Positions 9,531-17,988 of a DNA stretch of 64,000 nt are shown piece after piece. Position 1 is the first letter of the stretch. Every line of letters begins with the position of its first letter. This DNA is from CBDCCV01 sp965215025 (GTDB lineage: Bacteria > Bacteroidota > Rhodothermia > Rhodothermales > Salinibacteraceae). Both the position numbers and the translations under genes were made by a program. The DNA is taken from contig CBDCCV010000001.1 in the NCBI GenBank assembly GCA_965215025.1, positions 806,001-870,000 of the forward strand. Direction: 5' to 3'. The notes below the pieces were generated by a model. It had not been told where the DNA came from, did no database searches, and worked only from the letters and a program-made list of their open reading frames with translations.

Positions 9531-10652
9531 TTATTGAAGAGCGGCCTCGTTAGCGAGCGCGGCCCCCCGCCCCTTTCCCTTGACGAGGCCTTTCTTGACA
9601 AGGCGCATCATCTCCCGGAGCGGCGCCTGCGAAGAGCGCTTTCCCCAGTGCGCGACGGCGCGCTCGCGGCTGCGGCGCCCCATCGCTTGGCGGCGCGCTT
9701 CGTCCTGAAGCAGACGCTGTATCGGCCCCACCACGTCATCACCCTCAAGGCGAAGCCCGCAGTCCGGCGGAAGCACGTCGGGCGCGATGGCCTCGGCAAA
9801 GGCAACGCCGGGCACGCCGCAGGCCGCCGCCTCAACGAGCGTGCGCGGGAAGAATTCGCGGCGGCTCGTGTGCACGAACAGGCGCGCCTGGTTCAAGTAC
9901 TGCGGCACCGCCTCGTTCGCAACGGCTCCTATCCATTCGACCTGCGGATACGTCCTGCGCAGCTCCGCCTCGGCCGGGCCGCCGCCTACCACCGCTACCC
10001 GGAGCGCTTCGGAGAGCGCCCCGAGCGCTTCGTAGCTCTTGACGCGGGGGACCAGCCGGCCTACCGTGATTAGGTCCCATCTCTTCTTTACGCCGGGCAG
10101 AGGCCGGAACACGTCCGTGTCTACGGACTTGGGCAGGCGGATGAGCCGTTCGGCGTCCACCGCCGCGCGCCAGAAGCGCCAGCCCGGATGCTCCAGCCGC
10201 CGGCGCTGCGCCTCCGTCTCGTAGAAGACGACTTCGGCGCGCGGCACGTGCCGGGTGTAGCACTTCCCTCCGATGACGAAGACGTAGGGCGTCCCCGCCG
10301 CGCCGAGGTGCTTCCGGATCAGGCGCGTGCCTACGCCTCCGTCCACGCCTTTGAGGACGAAGAGGTCAGGGTTGGCCTGGCGCGCGTGGGCTACGAGCGC
10401 GTCGCTGTAGTGAAACTTCGTGCGGCGGTCGCGCTGGACCGTCTCGAAAAGGCGGATGGGATAGTCGGCCAAGCCGTCGAGGCGGGACCGATGCGTGCTG
10501 CTTTGGTGCGCCCCGCCCCACAGCTCCACGTCGTGGCCCATCTCGGCCAAAAGGGCCGGCATCCACCGATCTCGGTTTTCAAGCGCGAGCCACTCCTGAA
10601 CCGACCACAGGTCGTGATAGACCGGGTAGGTCTGGACGAAAGCGACGTTCAT
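9531..10652 (-). CDS. Glycosyltransferase family 4 (group 1) protein
   Basis: The product has 373 residues and a GT-B fold. The N-terminal half begins MNVAFVQTYPVYHDLW. The C-terminal nucleotide-sugar domain has LITVGRLVPRVKSYEAL, VAVVGGGPAEAELRR and the family signature E-x7-E in REFFPRTLVEAAACGVP. It should transfer a sugar from a nucleotide donor with retention. The start codon overlaps the stop of the upstream GT2 gene by 4 bases, so the two are translationally coupled. With the following membrane protein they form a small operon for a surface glycan or glycolipid. Donor and acceptor are unknown. Confidence 0.85.
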   Translation of the reverse strand: MNVAFVQTYPVYHDLWSVQEWLALENRDRWMPALLAEMGHDVELWGGAHQSSTHRSRLDGLADYPIRLFETVQRDRRTKFHYSDALVAHARQANPDLFVLKGVDGGVGTRLIRKHLGAAGTPYVFVIGGKCYTRHVPRAEVVFYETEAQRRRLEHPGWRFWRAAVDAERLIRLPKSVDTDVFRPLPGVKKRWDLITVGRLVPRVKSYEALGALSEALRVAVVGGGPAEAELRRTYPQVEWIGAVANEAVPQYLNQARLFVHTSRREFFPRTLVEAAACGVPGVAFAEAIAPDVLPPDCGLRLEGDDVVGPIQRLLQDEARRQAMGRRSRERAVAHWGKRSSQAPLREMMRLVKKGLVKGKGRGAALANEAALQ

Positions 10653-11545
10653 GAGGCGGCCACAGGAGGCTTCAAAAGGCCGAGTTGGAAAGAGTCCTGA
10701 AGGTACGCCCGAAACGCCGCCTGGGCGCGCTCGTCAAGCTGGAAACGGCTGTGCTTGAAGAGGTCGCGCCGCGCGTAGCGGCACCAGACGTACGCGACCC
10801 AGTCAACCGGTGTGTTACGCATCCGGGTGAGGAAGTGCTTCTGTTCCCACGTGTTGTCTCCGTGAAAACAGCGGATGAAGAGGTGCGCTTCGTCGGCGGG
10901 CAGCTTGGCGTAACGCTTCGCCATCCAGGCTTTGAGGTAAGCCGTGTCCTCGGCGCGGCGCATCTCTGGGTAGCGGATGGCGGCGTCGCGGCGGTGCATG
11001 ATCGTCCCCGGCACGCCGTCCTTAAGCAGACCGATGTACGGGTGGTAGAAGAACCGGCGGGTGTCGAGGTGCATGAGCGCGCCCGCCAGCGTGCAGGCGT
11101 CGTAGCCCTGCTGGAGGAGGTGCGCCTGCCGTGCTACGCGCTCTGGGTGATACCAGTCGTCGTCGTCCCACTGCGTAAGCAGCTCGCCCTCGGCGGCGTC
11201 AAGGGCTACGTTGCGCAGGTGGCCCAGCACGTGCCCCGGCTTCTTCTTGAGCTTGACGTACGTGACCTCATGGGCAGGCAAAGCGGCGAGCACGGGCGCC
11301 AGGTCCTCCGCGCCGTCGTCCACCACGACGAGTTCCTTGTTCGGATAGGTCTGCGCTTGGTAGCAACGCACGGCCCGCCGGCACAGCGCCCGCCGGTCTG
11401 CCGTGACCATCAGGCAGCTCACCCTCGGCGTCTCGGAGAGCGGCCTTTTAGAGAGCCGCTCGGAGGAAGCGCGCGCCGGCTCGGGCGCGGGTTCTGGGGC
11501 CTGTTCCGTTTCTGCTGAACTCGCTTGGGTAGACACGGGATGCAA
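10649..11545 (-). CDS. Glycosyltransferase family 2 protein
   Basis: The product has 298 residues. After a Pro/Glu/Ala-rich low-complexity head of about 40 residues comes a GT-A domain: VSCLMVTADRRALCRRAV, ELVVVDDGAEDL and the metal-binding region LLTQWDDDDWYHPERVARQ (DxD). The acceptor part carries HRRDAAIRYPEMRRAEDTAYL, with the ED pair that usually contains the catalytic base. It is the first gene of the GT2-GT4-membrane protein operon and is divergent from the MaoC gene. The head may start later than annotated, since several in-frame candidates are weak. Confidence 0.85.
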   Translation of the reverse strand: MHPVSTQASSAETEQAPEPAPEPARASSERLSKRPLSETPRVSCLMVTADRRALCRRAVRCYQAQTYPNKELVVVDDGAEDLAPVLAALPAHEVTYVKLKKKPGHVLGHLRNVALDAAEGELLTQWDDDDWYHPERVARQAHLLQQGYDACTLAGALMHLDTRRFFYHPYIGLLKDGVPGTIMHRRDAAIRYPEMRRAEDTAYLKAWMAKRYAKLPADEAHLFIRCFHGDNTWEQKHFLTRMRNTPVDWVAYVWCRYARRDLFKHSRFQLDERAQAAFRAYLQDSFQLGLLKPPVAAS

Positions 11546-11694
11546 CTTTGTTTGAAAGACGTGGCCTGAAGAACGACGAATCGCCTCCTGTTGCGCCTCT
11601 GCGGATGGGGCCTCGCATGGGCGGTTTCGTTTTTAGAAGCGGGTTCGTTAATTGGGGTCTCTATCATCACCCGCCGCGCGCGCCATCGCTCCCC

Positions 11695-12147
11695 ATGCAC
11701 ACCTACGAAAGCATCCAGATCGGCGACTCGTTCTCGGTTGACCGCATCGTCACCGCCGAGGACGTGCAAAGCTTTGCCGACATCACCGGCGACGACAACC
11801 CCATCCACGTGGACGAGGCGTACGCCAAAGACTCGCGCTTTGGGCACCGCGTGGTGCACGGCGTGCTTCTGCTCGGGCTTATCTCCAAAGTCCTCGGGCG
11901 CGACTTCCCTGGCCACGGCAGCGTGGCGGTGGCGCTCTCGTGCCGCTTCCTCAGGCCCGTGCCCGTCGGCTCGGAGGTGACCGTGGAGATCAAGGTGTCC
12001 GAGAAGGTCGAGAAGCGCAAGTACGTCAAGGTGCGCACGTACATCTACCTCGACGGGCGGATGGTCCTCGGCGGCGAGGGCACGGTGATCCCGCCCTCCG
12101 AGGAAGAGGCGGAGAAAGGGAGAGCGGGTGAACGGGAGAGCGTGTGA
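11695..12147 (+). CDS. MaoC-like (R)-specific enoyl-CoA hydratase
   Basis: The product has 150 residues from the ATG at 11695. The frame is open further upstream, but that part looks non-coding. The hot-dog fold motif FADITGDDNPIHVDEAYA carries the catalytic Asp-x4-His pair of R-hydratases, followed by GHRVVHGVLLLGLIS. These enzymes hydrate trans-2-enoyl-CoA to (R)-3-hydroxyacyl-CoA, linking beta-oxidation with other acyl metabolism. No PHA synthase is nearby. The last dozen residues (EEAEKGRAGERESV) are encoded by the left arm of a heptad repeat element, so the tail is probably not ancestral and the conserved domain ends at about residue 135. Confidence 0.85.
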   Translation: MHTYESIQIGDSFSVDRIVTAEDVQSFADITGDDNPIHVDEAYAKDSRFGHRVVHGVLLLGLISKVLGRDFPGHGSVAVALSCRFLRPVPVGSEVTVEIKVSEKVEKRKYVKVRTYIYLDGRMVLGGEGTVIPPSEEEAEKGRAGERESV

Positions 12148-12190
12148 GGCCAGGGCCTCGAACGCGCCCTTCCCTTCGCCCCCATATCCT
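12108..12190. repeat. Heptad-periodic inverted repeat element (H2)
   Basis: The left arm, about 12108-12142, is purine-rich (GGAGAAA, GGGAGAG and related units). The right arm, 12160-12190, is its imperfect reverse complement (minus strand GAGGATA TGGGGGC GAAGGGA AGGGCGC). Near the centre is GAGGCC-AG-GGCCTC. The left arm forms the 3' end of the MaoC coding region. The element lies between convergent genes, so it may act as a bidirectional terminator. Confidence 0.6.
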
Positions 12191-12197
12191 CAAACCT

Positions 12198-13739
12198 TCA
12201 CTTGCGGGGGAGCTTGAGTTCGCGCCCGCGCTCGATCTGCTCGTCCAGCTCGACCTGGTTGATGATGGCCAGCTCCTGCGCGTCCATGCCGGGCGGCAGC
12301 GCGCCCTCGTCCACGAACGTGCGGAAGGGCGCCGTGCGCGGGGCCGGGCGGACGGCCAGGCGCGCCGGCTCCATGTTCAGGATGCTGCGGTCCGTCAGGC
12401 GCGAGAAGCCGCGCATCGTGTTCAAGAAGACGTCCTGGTAACGCGAGAATCCGCTGGCCGTGCTCACGCCCTGGAAGGTGTACACCTGACCGCCGTATTC
12501 GAGGAAGTAAGCCAAGAGCCGCACCTCCTGCCCCTGCTGCGTCTGCGCCTGGACGAGGACGTACTCAGCCGGGATGCCATCGCCAGAGCGCGCCGAGCCG
12601 CTGTCCAGGACGCGCGCGCCCTGCGCCTGGCTCACCTCCCGCGCCAGCTGCTGCGCCGCCGCGCGCGGCGAGGAGGCATCGGCAAAAGTGAAGCCAAGCT
12701 GCGCACCCTCAGCCACCATGGCCACCTGCTGCGGCGTGTTCTGCACGCGGAAGCCGTCGGGCACGGGAAAGCGGAAGCGCAGTTCGGGGTGATAGAAGAC
12801 GCCATTGCGCGTGAAGCCCTGGCGCGGGTCCTCGCCCAAGACCATGCCTTCGAGGATGCGATAATACTGGTCCTGGTCCAACTCCGTCATGGACGAGCCG
12901 AGCCGCTGCCGCCACTCCCCGGCCATCTCACGGATGCGCGCCTCACGCTCGCCAGGGTCCGGGTGCGTCGAGAGAAAGGAAGGAAGCGCCTGGCCGGACT
13001 TCTCCTGGATGCGCTCGAGCGAGCGGAAGAACTCGGCGCCCTCGGCCACGTCGTAACCGGCCTTGGCCGCGTACTCGACGCCGTACTGGTCGGACTCGCG
13101 CTCGTCGTCGCGCCCGTACCGGAGGAAGAGCAGCTGCGTGGCCTGGCTTCCAAGCTGGAGGATGTCCCCGCCCGGCAGTCCGGCCGCCTGCCCGCCAAGC
13201 GCCGCGCCGATGAGGCCGACCTGGTAGAGCTGCTGCTTCCCGGCGCGCTTCGAGGCGTGGCGCCCGGCCACGTGCACGATCTCGTGACCAAGGACGACGG
13301 CCAGCTGCGCCTCGTTGTTGAGGTGCGTCAAGAGGCCGCGCGTGACGTAGACGTAGCCGCCCGGCAGCGCAAAGGCGTTCACCACGGGGCTGTCCAACAC
13401 GCGGAACGTGAACTCCGTATTCCTGAACTGCTCGTCCGCCTCCGGGCCGCGCAGGGCGCTCTCCTGAAGCACGCGCTCGCCGATGCGCCGGACGTACTGC
13501 TGCACGCCCTTGCCCTGGTAGAGGCCGAACTGCTGGACGATCTGCTCGTCCGACTGCGCGCCGAGCTGCTTCTCCTGCTCCCAGGAATAGCCCAACACGC
13601 GCCGGTTGCCGGTGAGCGGGTTCGTGCCCGTCTGGCAGCCCGTGGCGTAGAGCGTCGCGGCCGTGAAGAAGAGCACGAAGAAGAGCCGCGCGCGGTAGAG
13701 CAGCGCGGCGCGCCGAGGATCTGTAAGCGAGGCGTGCAT
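12198..13739 (-). CDS. M48 family zinc metalloprotease, lipoprotein (BepA/Oma1-like)
   Basis: The product has 513 residues. The N-terminal hydrophobic segment ends in the lipobox-like YATG-C (about residue 35), so it is probably a periplasmic lipoprotein. The M48 catalytic motif HEIVH lies in VVLGHEIVHVAGRHASKR, and a downstream RESDQYGVEYAAKAGYD supplies the third zinc ligand region. The C-terminal half (about 280-480) is a repeat-rich domain of the kind fused to periplasmic M48 proteases in Bacteroidota. These enzymes degrade misassembled outer-membrane proteins. It converges with the MaoC gene across repeat H2. Confidence 0.88.
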   Translation of the reverse strand: MHASLTDPRRAALLYRARLFFVLFFTAATLYATGCQTGTNPLTGNRRVLGYSWEQEKQLGAQSDEQIVQQFGLYQGKGVQQYVRRIGERVLQESALRGPEADEQFRNTEFTFRVLDSPVVNAFALPGGYVYVTRGLLTHLNNEAQLAVVLGHEIVHVAGRHASKRAGKQQLYQVGLIGAALGGQAAGLPGGDILQLGSQATQLLFLRYGRDDERESDQYGVEYAAKAGYDVAEGAEFFRSLERIQEKSGQALPSFLSTHPDPGEREARIREMAGEWRQRLGSSMTELDQDQYYRILEGMVLGEDPRQGFTRNGVFYHPELRFRFPVPDGFRVQNTPQQVAMVAEGAQLGFTFADASSPRAAAQQLAREVSQAQGARVLDSGSARSGDGIPAEYVLVQAQTQQGQEVRLLAYFLEYGGQVYTFQGVSTASGFSRYQDVFLNTMRGFSRLTDRSILNMEPARLAVRPAPRTAPFRTFVDEGALPPGMDAQELAIINQVELDEQIERGRELKLPRK

Positions 13740-13967
13740 GGAGGCGTCCGTTCTCTGAGGAGGTCGTTCTCTGGAAAGGGAAAAGCGCGGGCTGTCTCAC
13801 CGGGAGACGCGCACTCGAAGAGCATCAAAGCAAAGACAGCGCCAAGGAGATCCGCGCCGCGTGGCGACGGCACAGCCTCGTCACAGTCTGACACGTGTTC
13901 GAGGGTTTGTATGCCGAGGCGTTCACGTAGGCGAGCGCTCACCTAGGCACGCAGGCCCCCGAACCCC

Positions 13968-15119
13968 TCACCGCTCCTCCGCCACCGAAGCTACCGCGCC
14001 CGCCTCAATGAGCAACGCGCAGTTGACCGATGCGCCAAAGTCCACCGCCTCCTCGAACGGCGCGCGCGCGGTAGCCGTGACGAAGCTCTGCCCTACCACG
14101 CCCGACTGCACGAGGCCCAGAAACGAGCGCGAGCGCCGGGCGTCGAGCTTCGCAAACGCATCGTCGAGCAGGAGAAGCGGATGCTCCTCAAGCCGGTCAT
14201 GCAGATAAAGATACTGCGCCAGCTTGAGCGCCATGCCGAAAGTGCGGTGCTGCCCCTGCGAGCCGTAGCGCCGCACCTCCAGCTCGCCGAGGCGGAAGAC
14301 GAACTCGTCGCGCTGCGGCCCGACGAGCGTGCGCCCGCGCTGCCACTCCCCGCGCGCCGTGCGGTCGAAGGCGTCGCGCAAGACCTCGGCGGCGGCCTCC
14401 GCGCTCGGCTCCTCCGGCAACGCGCCCACCGATTCGTACTCGATGGAGGGCCGCTCGATGGCCGCCTCGATGTGCGCGTATGCCTCTTCCAGGAACGCCG
14501 AGAAGTCCCGGATAAACCGCTGCCGCCGCGCCACAATCCGACTGCCGAGGGCGACGAGTTCCTCCGTCCACGGCCTGAGCGCGGCGTCGGGCGGCGCGGT
14601 GCTGCGGCGCTTGTGCTGCATCAAAAGCTCGTTGCGCTGGCGGCGCGCGCGGCGGTACTTCATCAGGTCGTCCATGTAGACGGCGTGCGCCTGGCAGAGG
14701 ATGTTGTCCACGAAGCGGCGCCGCTCGTCCGGCCCGCCGGCCGTAAGCTGGTAGTCCTCCGGCGAGAAGACGACCACCGGCAGCATCCCCACCACGTCCG
14801 AAAGTCTTTCCAAGGGCGCGCCGTTGATGAACATCCGCTTCCCCTCGCCCGGCACGTAGACGATCCGCGCGCGCAGCTCCGAGCGCCGCTCGCCCTCGAG
14901 CCGCCCCTCGACCTCAAAGTATGGGCTGCCCTGACGCAGCGCGTACGTGTCACGCGGCGCGATGAAGCTTTTCGAGAGGCAGAGGTAGTGGATGGCCTCC
15001 AAGATGTTCGTCTTCCCCGCCCCGTTCGGCCCGTAGAGCAAGTTGACGCCCGGCGCAAACTCCACCTCCGTCTCCGGATGCGCGCGGAAGGAAAACAAAC
15101 GCAGCGAGCGGAGGACCAT
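13968..15119 (-). CDS. recF: DNA replication and repair protein RecF
   Basis: The product has 383 residues, the normal RecF length. An SMC/ABC-type ATPase head is complete: Walker A YGPNGAGKTNILEAIHYL, the RecF core region YQLTAGGPDERRRFVDN, signature GSQGQHRTFGMALKLAQ and Walker B LLLLDDAFAKLD. RecF helps load RecA at gaps through the RecFOR pathway. It is usually next to dnaN, but here it lies about 32 kb from dnaA-dnaN and on the other strand, so the classic dnaA-dnaN-recF cluster is split in this genome. The upstream promoter region (15120-15354) is shared with a divergent lipoprotein gene. Confidence 0.96.
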   Translation of the reverse strand: MVLRSLRLFSFRAHPETEVEFAPGVNLLYGPNGAGKTNILEAIHYLCLSKSFIAPRDTYALRQGSPYFEVEGRLEGERRSELRARIVYVPGEGKRMFINGAPLERLSDVVGMLPVVVFSPEDYQLTAGGPDERRRFVDNILCQAHAVYMDDLMKYRRARRQRNELLMQHKRRSTAPPDAALRPWTEELVALGSRIVARRQRFIRDFSAFLEEAYAHIEAAIERPSIEYESVGALPEEPSAEAAAEVLRDAFDRTARGEWQRGRTLVGPQRDEFVFRLGELEVRRYGSQGQHRTFGMALKLAQYLYLHDRLEEHPLLLLDDAFAKLDARRSRSFLGLVQSGVVGQSFVTATARAPFEEAVDFGASVNCALLIEAGAVASVAEER

Positions 15120-15354
15120 CAGCGAACGGGCACACGGGGCGAGAAAGCAGGCGTTCTGCTACGCTGAGCGCGCCGGGTTCGTTCGTTCCGCGCGGGAAGG
15201 TGCCTGCTACGGATGCGGGTTGCCTCTGCCGCTGCGCTGTCGTTTTTTGCGTGTGCCGTCACGTGCTATGCGGGTGGCATTCGTATAGCACCAAGCTCAT
15301 GTGCGCCGCAGCCATGTCGTCACTTGCCGTATCTACCGTCTGACGCCAATCAAT

Positions 15355-15744
15355 ATGAAGCTGCGTTTTTTGATAGCACTTCTTCTGCTTCCCGCTTGCA
15401 CTTCGTATACCGACTTGGGAAGCAACTTCAAGCTCTACGAGTATGACCGCGACGACGTGTTCGTGGGCTATTGCTTCAACGACTGCGAGGTGTCGAGCAT
15501 TCCAGTGATCCCACGCAAAGTGGTCAAGATCAACCACAACTCAGACTGGATTGTAGCTGAGATAGAGGGCGATTCAAGCCAGTCGGGATATTGGGTAGTG
15601 GACAAGAACGTGGAGGCGGAATTTTGCTATGATTGCGGCTTTTTCTATGACTCACTGCAGGCGAATGTGCACGGGCCGCTCAATGTTGAAGGCTTCGAGG
15701 CAATGCTTGAAACTGAGAAAATTGCACTGCGGCTAACCGAGTAA
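15355..15744 (+). CDS. Small lipoprotein, DUF3997-like, function unknown
   Basis: The product has 129 residues from the ATG at 15355; the frame is open 18 codons further upstream without a signal-like sequence. The signal peptide MKLRFLIALLLLPA-C ends in a lipobox (LLPAC). The mature part is acidic and aromatic (FKLYEYDRDDVFVGYCFNDC, GYWVVDKNVEAEF), resembling DUF3997-type lipoproteins. Base composition is clearly less GC-rich than in flanking genes, which suggests recent acquisition. It opens a small accessory islet that continues with hicBA. No function can be assigned. Confidence 0.65.
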   Translation: MKLRFLIALLLLPACTSYTDLGSNFKLYEYDRDDVFVGYCFNDCEVSSIPVIPRKVVKINHNSDWIVAEIEGDSSQSGYWVVDKNVEAEFCYDCGFFYDSLQANVHGPLNVEGFEAMLETEKIALRLTE

Positions 15745-15868
15745 TCGTGGTGCGTATGAGACGATGTTATGCACACAGCCAAGGGACTGAAGTCATCTCG
15801 CTGCCGAAAACCTATCCGACTCAGCAGCGTTTTTCCTCATCTGGCACCGAACCCAAACGGCGCGCGCG

Positions 15869-16072
15869 ATGAAGATCAAAACCGTTATACACGAGGCCGA
15901 GGAAGGAGGCTATTGGGCTGAAGTACCCGCTATTCCCGGCTGCGCCACGCAAGGCGAGACGTTCGAGGAACTGCTGGAAAACATTTACGAAGCCGTAGAA
16001 GCGTGCCTCTCCGTTGATGTGGAAGACTACGAACTCCCCGAAGGCGCCAGAGTCATGGAGCTTGCGGTTTGA
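15869..16072 (+). CDS. hicB: HicB-like (UPF0150) antitoxin
   Basis: The product has 67 residues. The sequence EEGGYWAEVPAIPGCATQGETFEELLENIYEAVEA (residues about 11-45) has the HicB partial RNase H-fold pattern GG-WxAxVPxxPGCxxxGxTxEEAxxN. The short form lacks a DNA-binding C-terminus. The stop overlaps by 4 bases the TTG start of hicA, so the pair would be translationally coupled in the order antitoxin then toxin. In an intact system it neutralises the HicA mRNA interferase. Here hicA is frameshifted (see that entry), so the antitoxin may be a remnant or act on another HicA. Confidence 0.85.
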   Translation: MKIKTVIHEAEEGGYWAEVPAIPGCATQGETFEELLENIYEAVEACLSVDVEDYELPEGARVMELAV

Positions 16073-16276
16073 AGGCGGTCTCGGGGAAGGCGTTCGCTCG
16101 TCTGTTGGAGAAGAAGGGTTGGGCGCTTAAGCGCGTGAAGGGAAGCCACCACGTCTATGTGGAAGCCGGGCAACCCAGCGCGGATCTCAGTTCCCATACA
16201 CGGGAATAAGTCGCTGAAAAAAGGGTTGCAGCGACATCTGATGAAGCTGGCCGACATCTCGGAAGAGGAGTTGTAA
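16069..16276 (+). pseudogene. hicA: HicA mRNA interferase toxin, frameshifted
   Basis: From the TTG at 16069 the frame gives LKAVSGKAFARLLEKKGWAL then KRVKGSHHVYVEAGQP, a normal HicA N-terminus with the catalytic His in GSHHVY. After GQP it runs into SADLSSHTRE and stops at 16207-16209. The +1 frame from about 16178 restores the missing part exactly: ARISVPIHGNKSLKKGL then QRHLMKLADISEEEL, stopping at 16274-16276. One extra base, most simply in the CCC at about 16172-16174, explains the break. The result is a 46-residue truncated product lacking the C-terminal strand and helix. A sequencing error is the alternative. Confidence 0.85.
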
Positions 16277-16294
16277 GTAGAAAGGAACGCGCTC

Positions 16295-16324
16295 AACGCC
16301 CACACCCCCACCCTCCCACACGCC
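16295..16324. repeat. Heptad-periodic single-arm element (H3) before murQ
   Basis: On the minus strand the segment reads as 7-base purine-rich units (GTGTGGG AGGGTGG GGGTGTG GGCGTTG). No second arm is evident. It lies directly against the GTG start of murQ, leaving no room for a Shine-Dalgarno sequence. Confidence 0.5.
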
Positions 16325-16327
16325 AAC

Positions 16328-17248
16328 GTGCCCGACGCCTCGCTTTTCGACACGCTCCAGCGCCTCGCCACCGAGCAGCGCAACCCGGCCTCCGCACGCA
16401 TTGACACGGCCTCGGTGCGTGGGATCCTGGAGATCATCAACACCGAGGACCACCGCGTCCCCATCGCCGTGCGGCGGGAGATTCCCTACATCGCCGAGGC
16501 GGTCGAGCGCGTGGTCGAAGCGTTCGAGGCGGGTGGGCGGCTCATCTACGTGGGCGCGGGGACGAGCGGGCGCCTCGGCATCTTGGACGCCTCGGAGTGC
16601 CCGCCTACGTTCGGCTCGCCGCCGGAGCAGGTGCAGGGCCTCATCGCCGGCGGGCGCGCGGCCGTCTTCCGCTCCCAGGAAGGCGCCGAGGATGTGGAAG
16701 CCGACGGCGCCGCCGCGCTCGACACTCTCGACGCGACGCCGAACGATGTGGTGTGCGGGATCGCGGCGAGCCGGCGCACGCCGTACGTCGTCGGCGCGGT
16801 GAGGCGCGCGAGAGAGATCGGCTGCGCGACGCTCTTCGTCACCTGCACGCCGCGCGCGGAGTTCGACCTCGACGTGGACGTGGCCATCTGCCCCGTCGTC
16901 GGCCCCGAGGTCATCATGGGGTCCACGCGGATGAAGAGCGGGACGGCGCAGAAGCTCGTCCTCAACATGCTCACCACGGCAAGCATGATCCGGCGCGGGA
17001 AGGTCTACGAGAACATGATGATTGACCTTCAAGAGACGAGCCAGAAGCTCGTCGAGCGCGCCCGCCGCACGGTGATGACCGTCACGGGCGTGGACTACGA
17101 CGAGGCCGCGCGCGTCCTGGGCGAGGCCGGCGGCCACGTCAAAACCGCCCTCGTTATGCTCCTCGCCGGCGTGGACGCCGAGGCCGCCCGCACCCGCCTC
17201 GACGCCACAGGCGGCTTCGTGCGGCCCGCCATCGAAAAGGCCGCGTGA
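16328..17248 (+). CDS. murQ: N-acetylmuramic acid 6-phosphate etherase
   Basis: The product has 306 residues from a GTG at 16328. The SIS-domain signature is complete: YVGAGTSGRLGILDASE with the following CPPTFG phosphosugar loop, then GIAASRRTPYVVGAV and GSTRMKSGTAQKLVLNML, which carry the conserved residues of MurQ/GCKR etherases. It cleaves the lactyl ether of MurNAc-6-phosphate to GlcNAc-6-phosphate and D-lactate during cell-wall recycling. No murP or anmK is adjacent. Its stop overlaps the crcB start (TGATG), so the two are cotranscribed, although no functional link is known. Confidence 0.95.
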   Translation: MPDASLFDTLQRLATEQRNPASARIDTASVRGILEIINTEDHRVPIAVRREIPYIAEAVERVVEAFEAGGRLIYVGAGTSGRLGILDASECPPTFGSPPEQVQGLIAGGRAAVFRSQEGAEDVEADGAAALDTLDATPNDVVCGIAASRRTPYVVGAVRRAREIGCATLFVTCTPRAEFDLDVDVAICPVVGPEVIMGSTRMKSGTAQKLVLNMLTTASMIRRGKVYENMMIDLQETSQKLVERARRTVMTVTGVDYDEAARVLGEAGGHVKTALVMLLAGVDAEAARTRLDATGGFVRPAIEKAA

Positions 17249-17634
17249 TGCTCGCCAAGCTTCTTCTCATCGCGGGCGGCGGGGCGCTCGGCGCACTTCT
17301 GCGCTACGCCGTAGCGCGCGGGATAATCGCCCTGCTCGGCAGCGCGTTTCCGTGGGGCACGCTCGCGGCCAACCTCGCCGGCTGCCTCTTCATCGGCGCG
17401 CTGTGGGCGTGGAGCGAAGAGACCGCGTTCTCGGCGGAGGCGCGCGCGTTCGTCTTCGTCGGTGTGCTGGGGGCGTTTACAACGTTCTCGACGTTCGGCT
17501 TGGAGAGCGTGGCGCTCTTACGCGGCGGCGAGATCGGCCTCGGCCTGGCGTACGTCGTGGCGAGCAACGCAGGCGGGCTGCTTTTGGTCTACCTCGGCGC
17601 AGTGCTGGCGCGCGCCGTTCTGCGGATGGGCTGA
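17248..17634 (+). CDS. crcB: Fluoride efflux channel CrcB/Fluc
   Basis: The product has 128 residues with four transmembrane helices. Family motifs are present: GGGALGALLRYAVAR, the pore segment NLAGCLFIGALWAW with conserved Asn, and GVLGAFTTFSTFGLESVALL with the Phe box and the GxxGxxTTFSTF Na+-site loop. It exports fluoride as a dual-topology dimer. The ATG overlaps the murQ stop. No fluoride riboswitch precedes it, as expected for a gene inside an operon. Confidence 0.95.
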   Translation: MLAKLLLIAGGGALGALLRYAVARGIIALLGSAFPWGTLAANLAGCLFIGALWAWSEETAFSAEARAFVFVGVLGAFTTFSTFGLESVALLRGGEIGLGLAYVVASNAGGLLLVYLGAVLARAVLRMG

Positions 17635-17677
17635 GCGCGGCGACCTATCGCTTCTTGCGGAAAACCTGCGCGCGGTG

Positions 17678-17692
17678 GAGCGTTCAACGCTC
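17678..17692. promoter_or_regulatory. Perfect palindrome upstream of the DUF433/DUF5615 pair (candidate operator)
   Basis: GAGCGTT-C-AACGCTC is a perfect 7-bp inverted repeat around one base, 32 bases before the DUF433 start. DUF433 antitoxins contain a DNA-binding fold and commonly autorepress, so this is a plausible operator. It has no following T-run, so a terminator for crcB is less likely. Confidence 0.4.
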
Positions 17693-17724
17693 GTTCTCCA
17701 TCTCGAACAAACACGAAGGCAGCC

Positions 17725-17988
17725 ATGCGCCTCAAGGACATCGTCTCGAAAGACCCCGGCGTGCACAGCGGCGACCTCGTCTTCGCGGGCACGCGCGTGC
17801 CGGTCACTACGCTCCTTGACTATCTCAAAGGCGGGCATTCCGTTGACCGCTTTTTGAAAGGGTTTCCCACGGTGAGCCGCCGACAGGTGGAGGCCTTCTT
17901 GGAACGCGGCCTCGATGAGGTGGAGACCGCCGTGGAGGCGCAAAACGAGGTGCAAGAGAAGGCACCGGCCCATGCGCGTTCTCATTGA
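17725..17988 (+). CDS. DUF433 family protein (putative antitoxin)
   Basis: The product has 87 residues. The segment ITVSKDPG-like start (LKDIVSKDPGVHSGDLVFAG) followed by TRVPVTTLLDYLKGGHSVDRFLKGFPTVS matches DUF433: the conserved GTRVPV turn, then a VapB-antitoxin-like helix-turn-helix with FLxxFPxVSRxQVxA. It overlaps the start of the next gene by 17 bases. The two-gene arrangement DUF433-DUF5615 is a common VapBC-like toxin-antitoxin layout, with this protein binding DNA and the toxin. A perfect palindrome lies just upstream. Confidence 0.85.
   Translation: MRLKDIVSKDPGVHSGDLVFAGTRVPVTTLLDYLKGGHSVDRFLKGFPTVSRRQVEAFLERGLDEVETAVEAQNEVQEKAPAHARSH

Noticed and set aside
12144..13946. A 600-codon open frame on the plus strand opposite the M48 protease gene
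   Set aside because: It is the antisense frame of a clear metalloprotease gene. Its composition (Arg, Leu, Val, His-rich, no domain) is that of a shadow in high-GC DNA.
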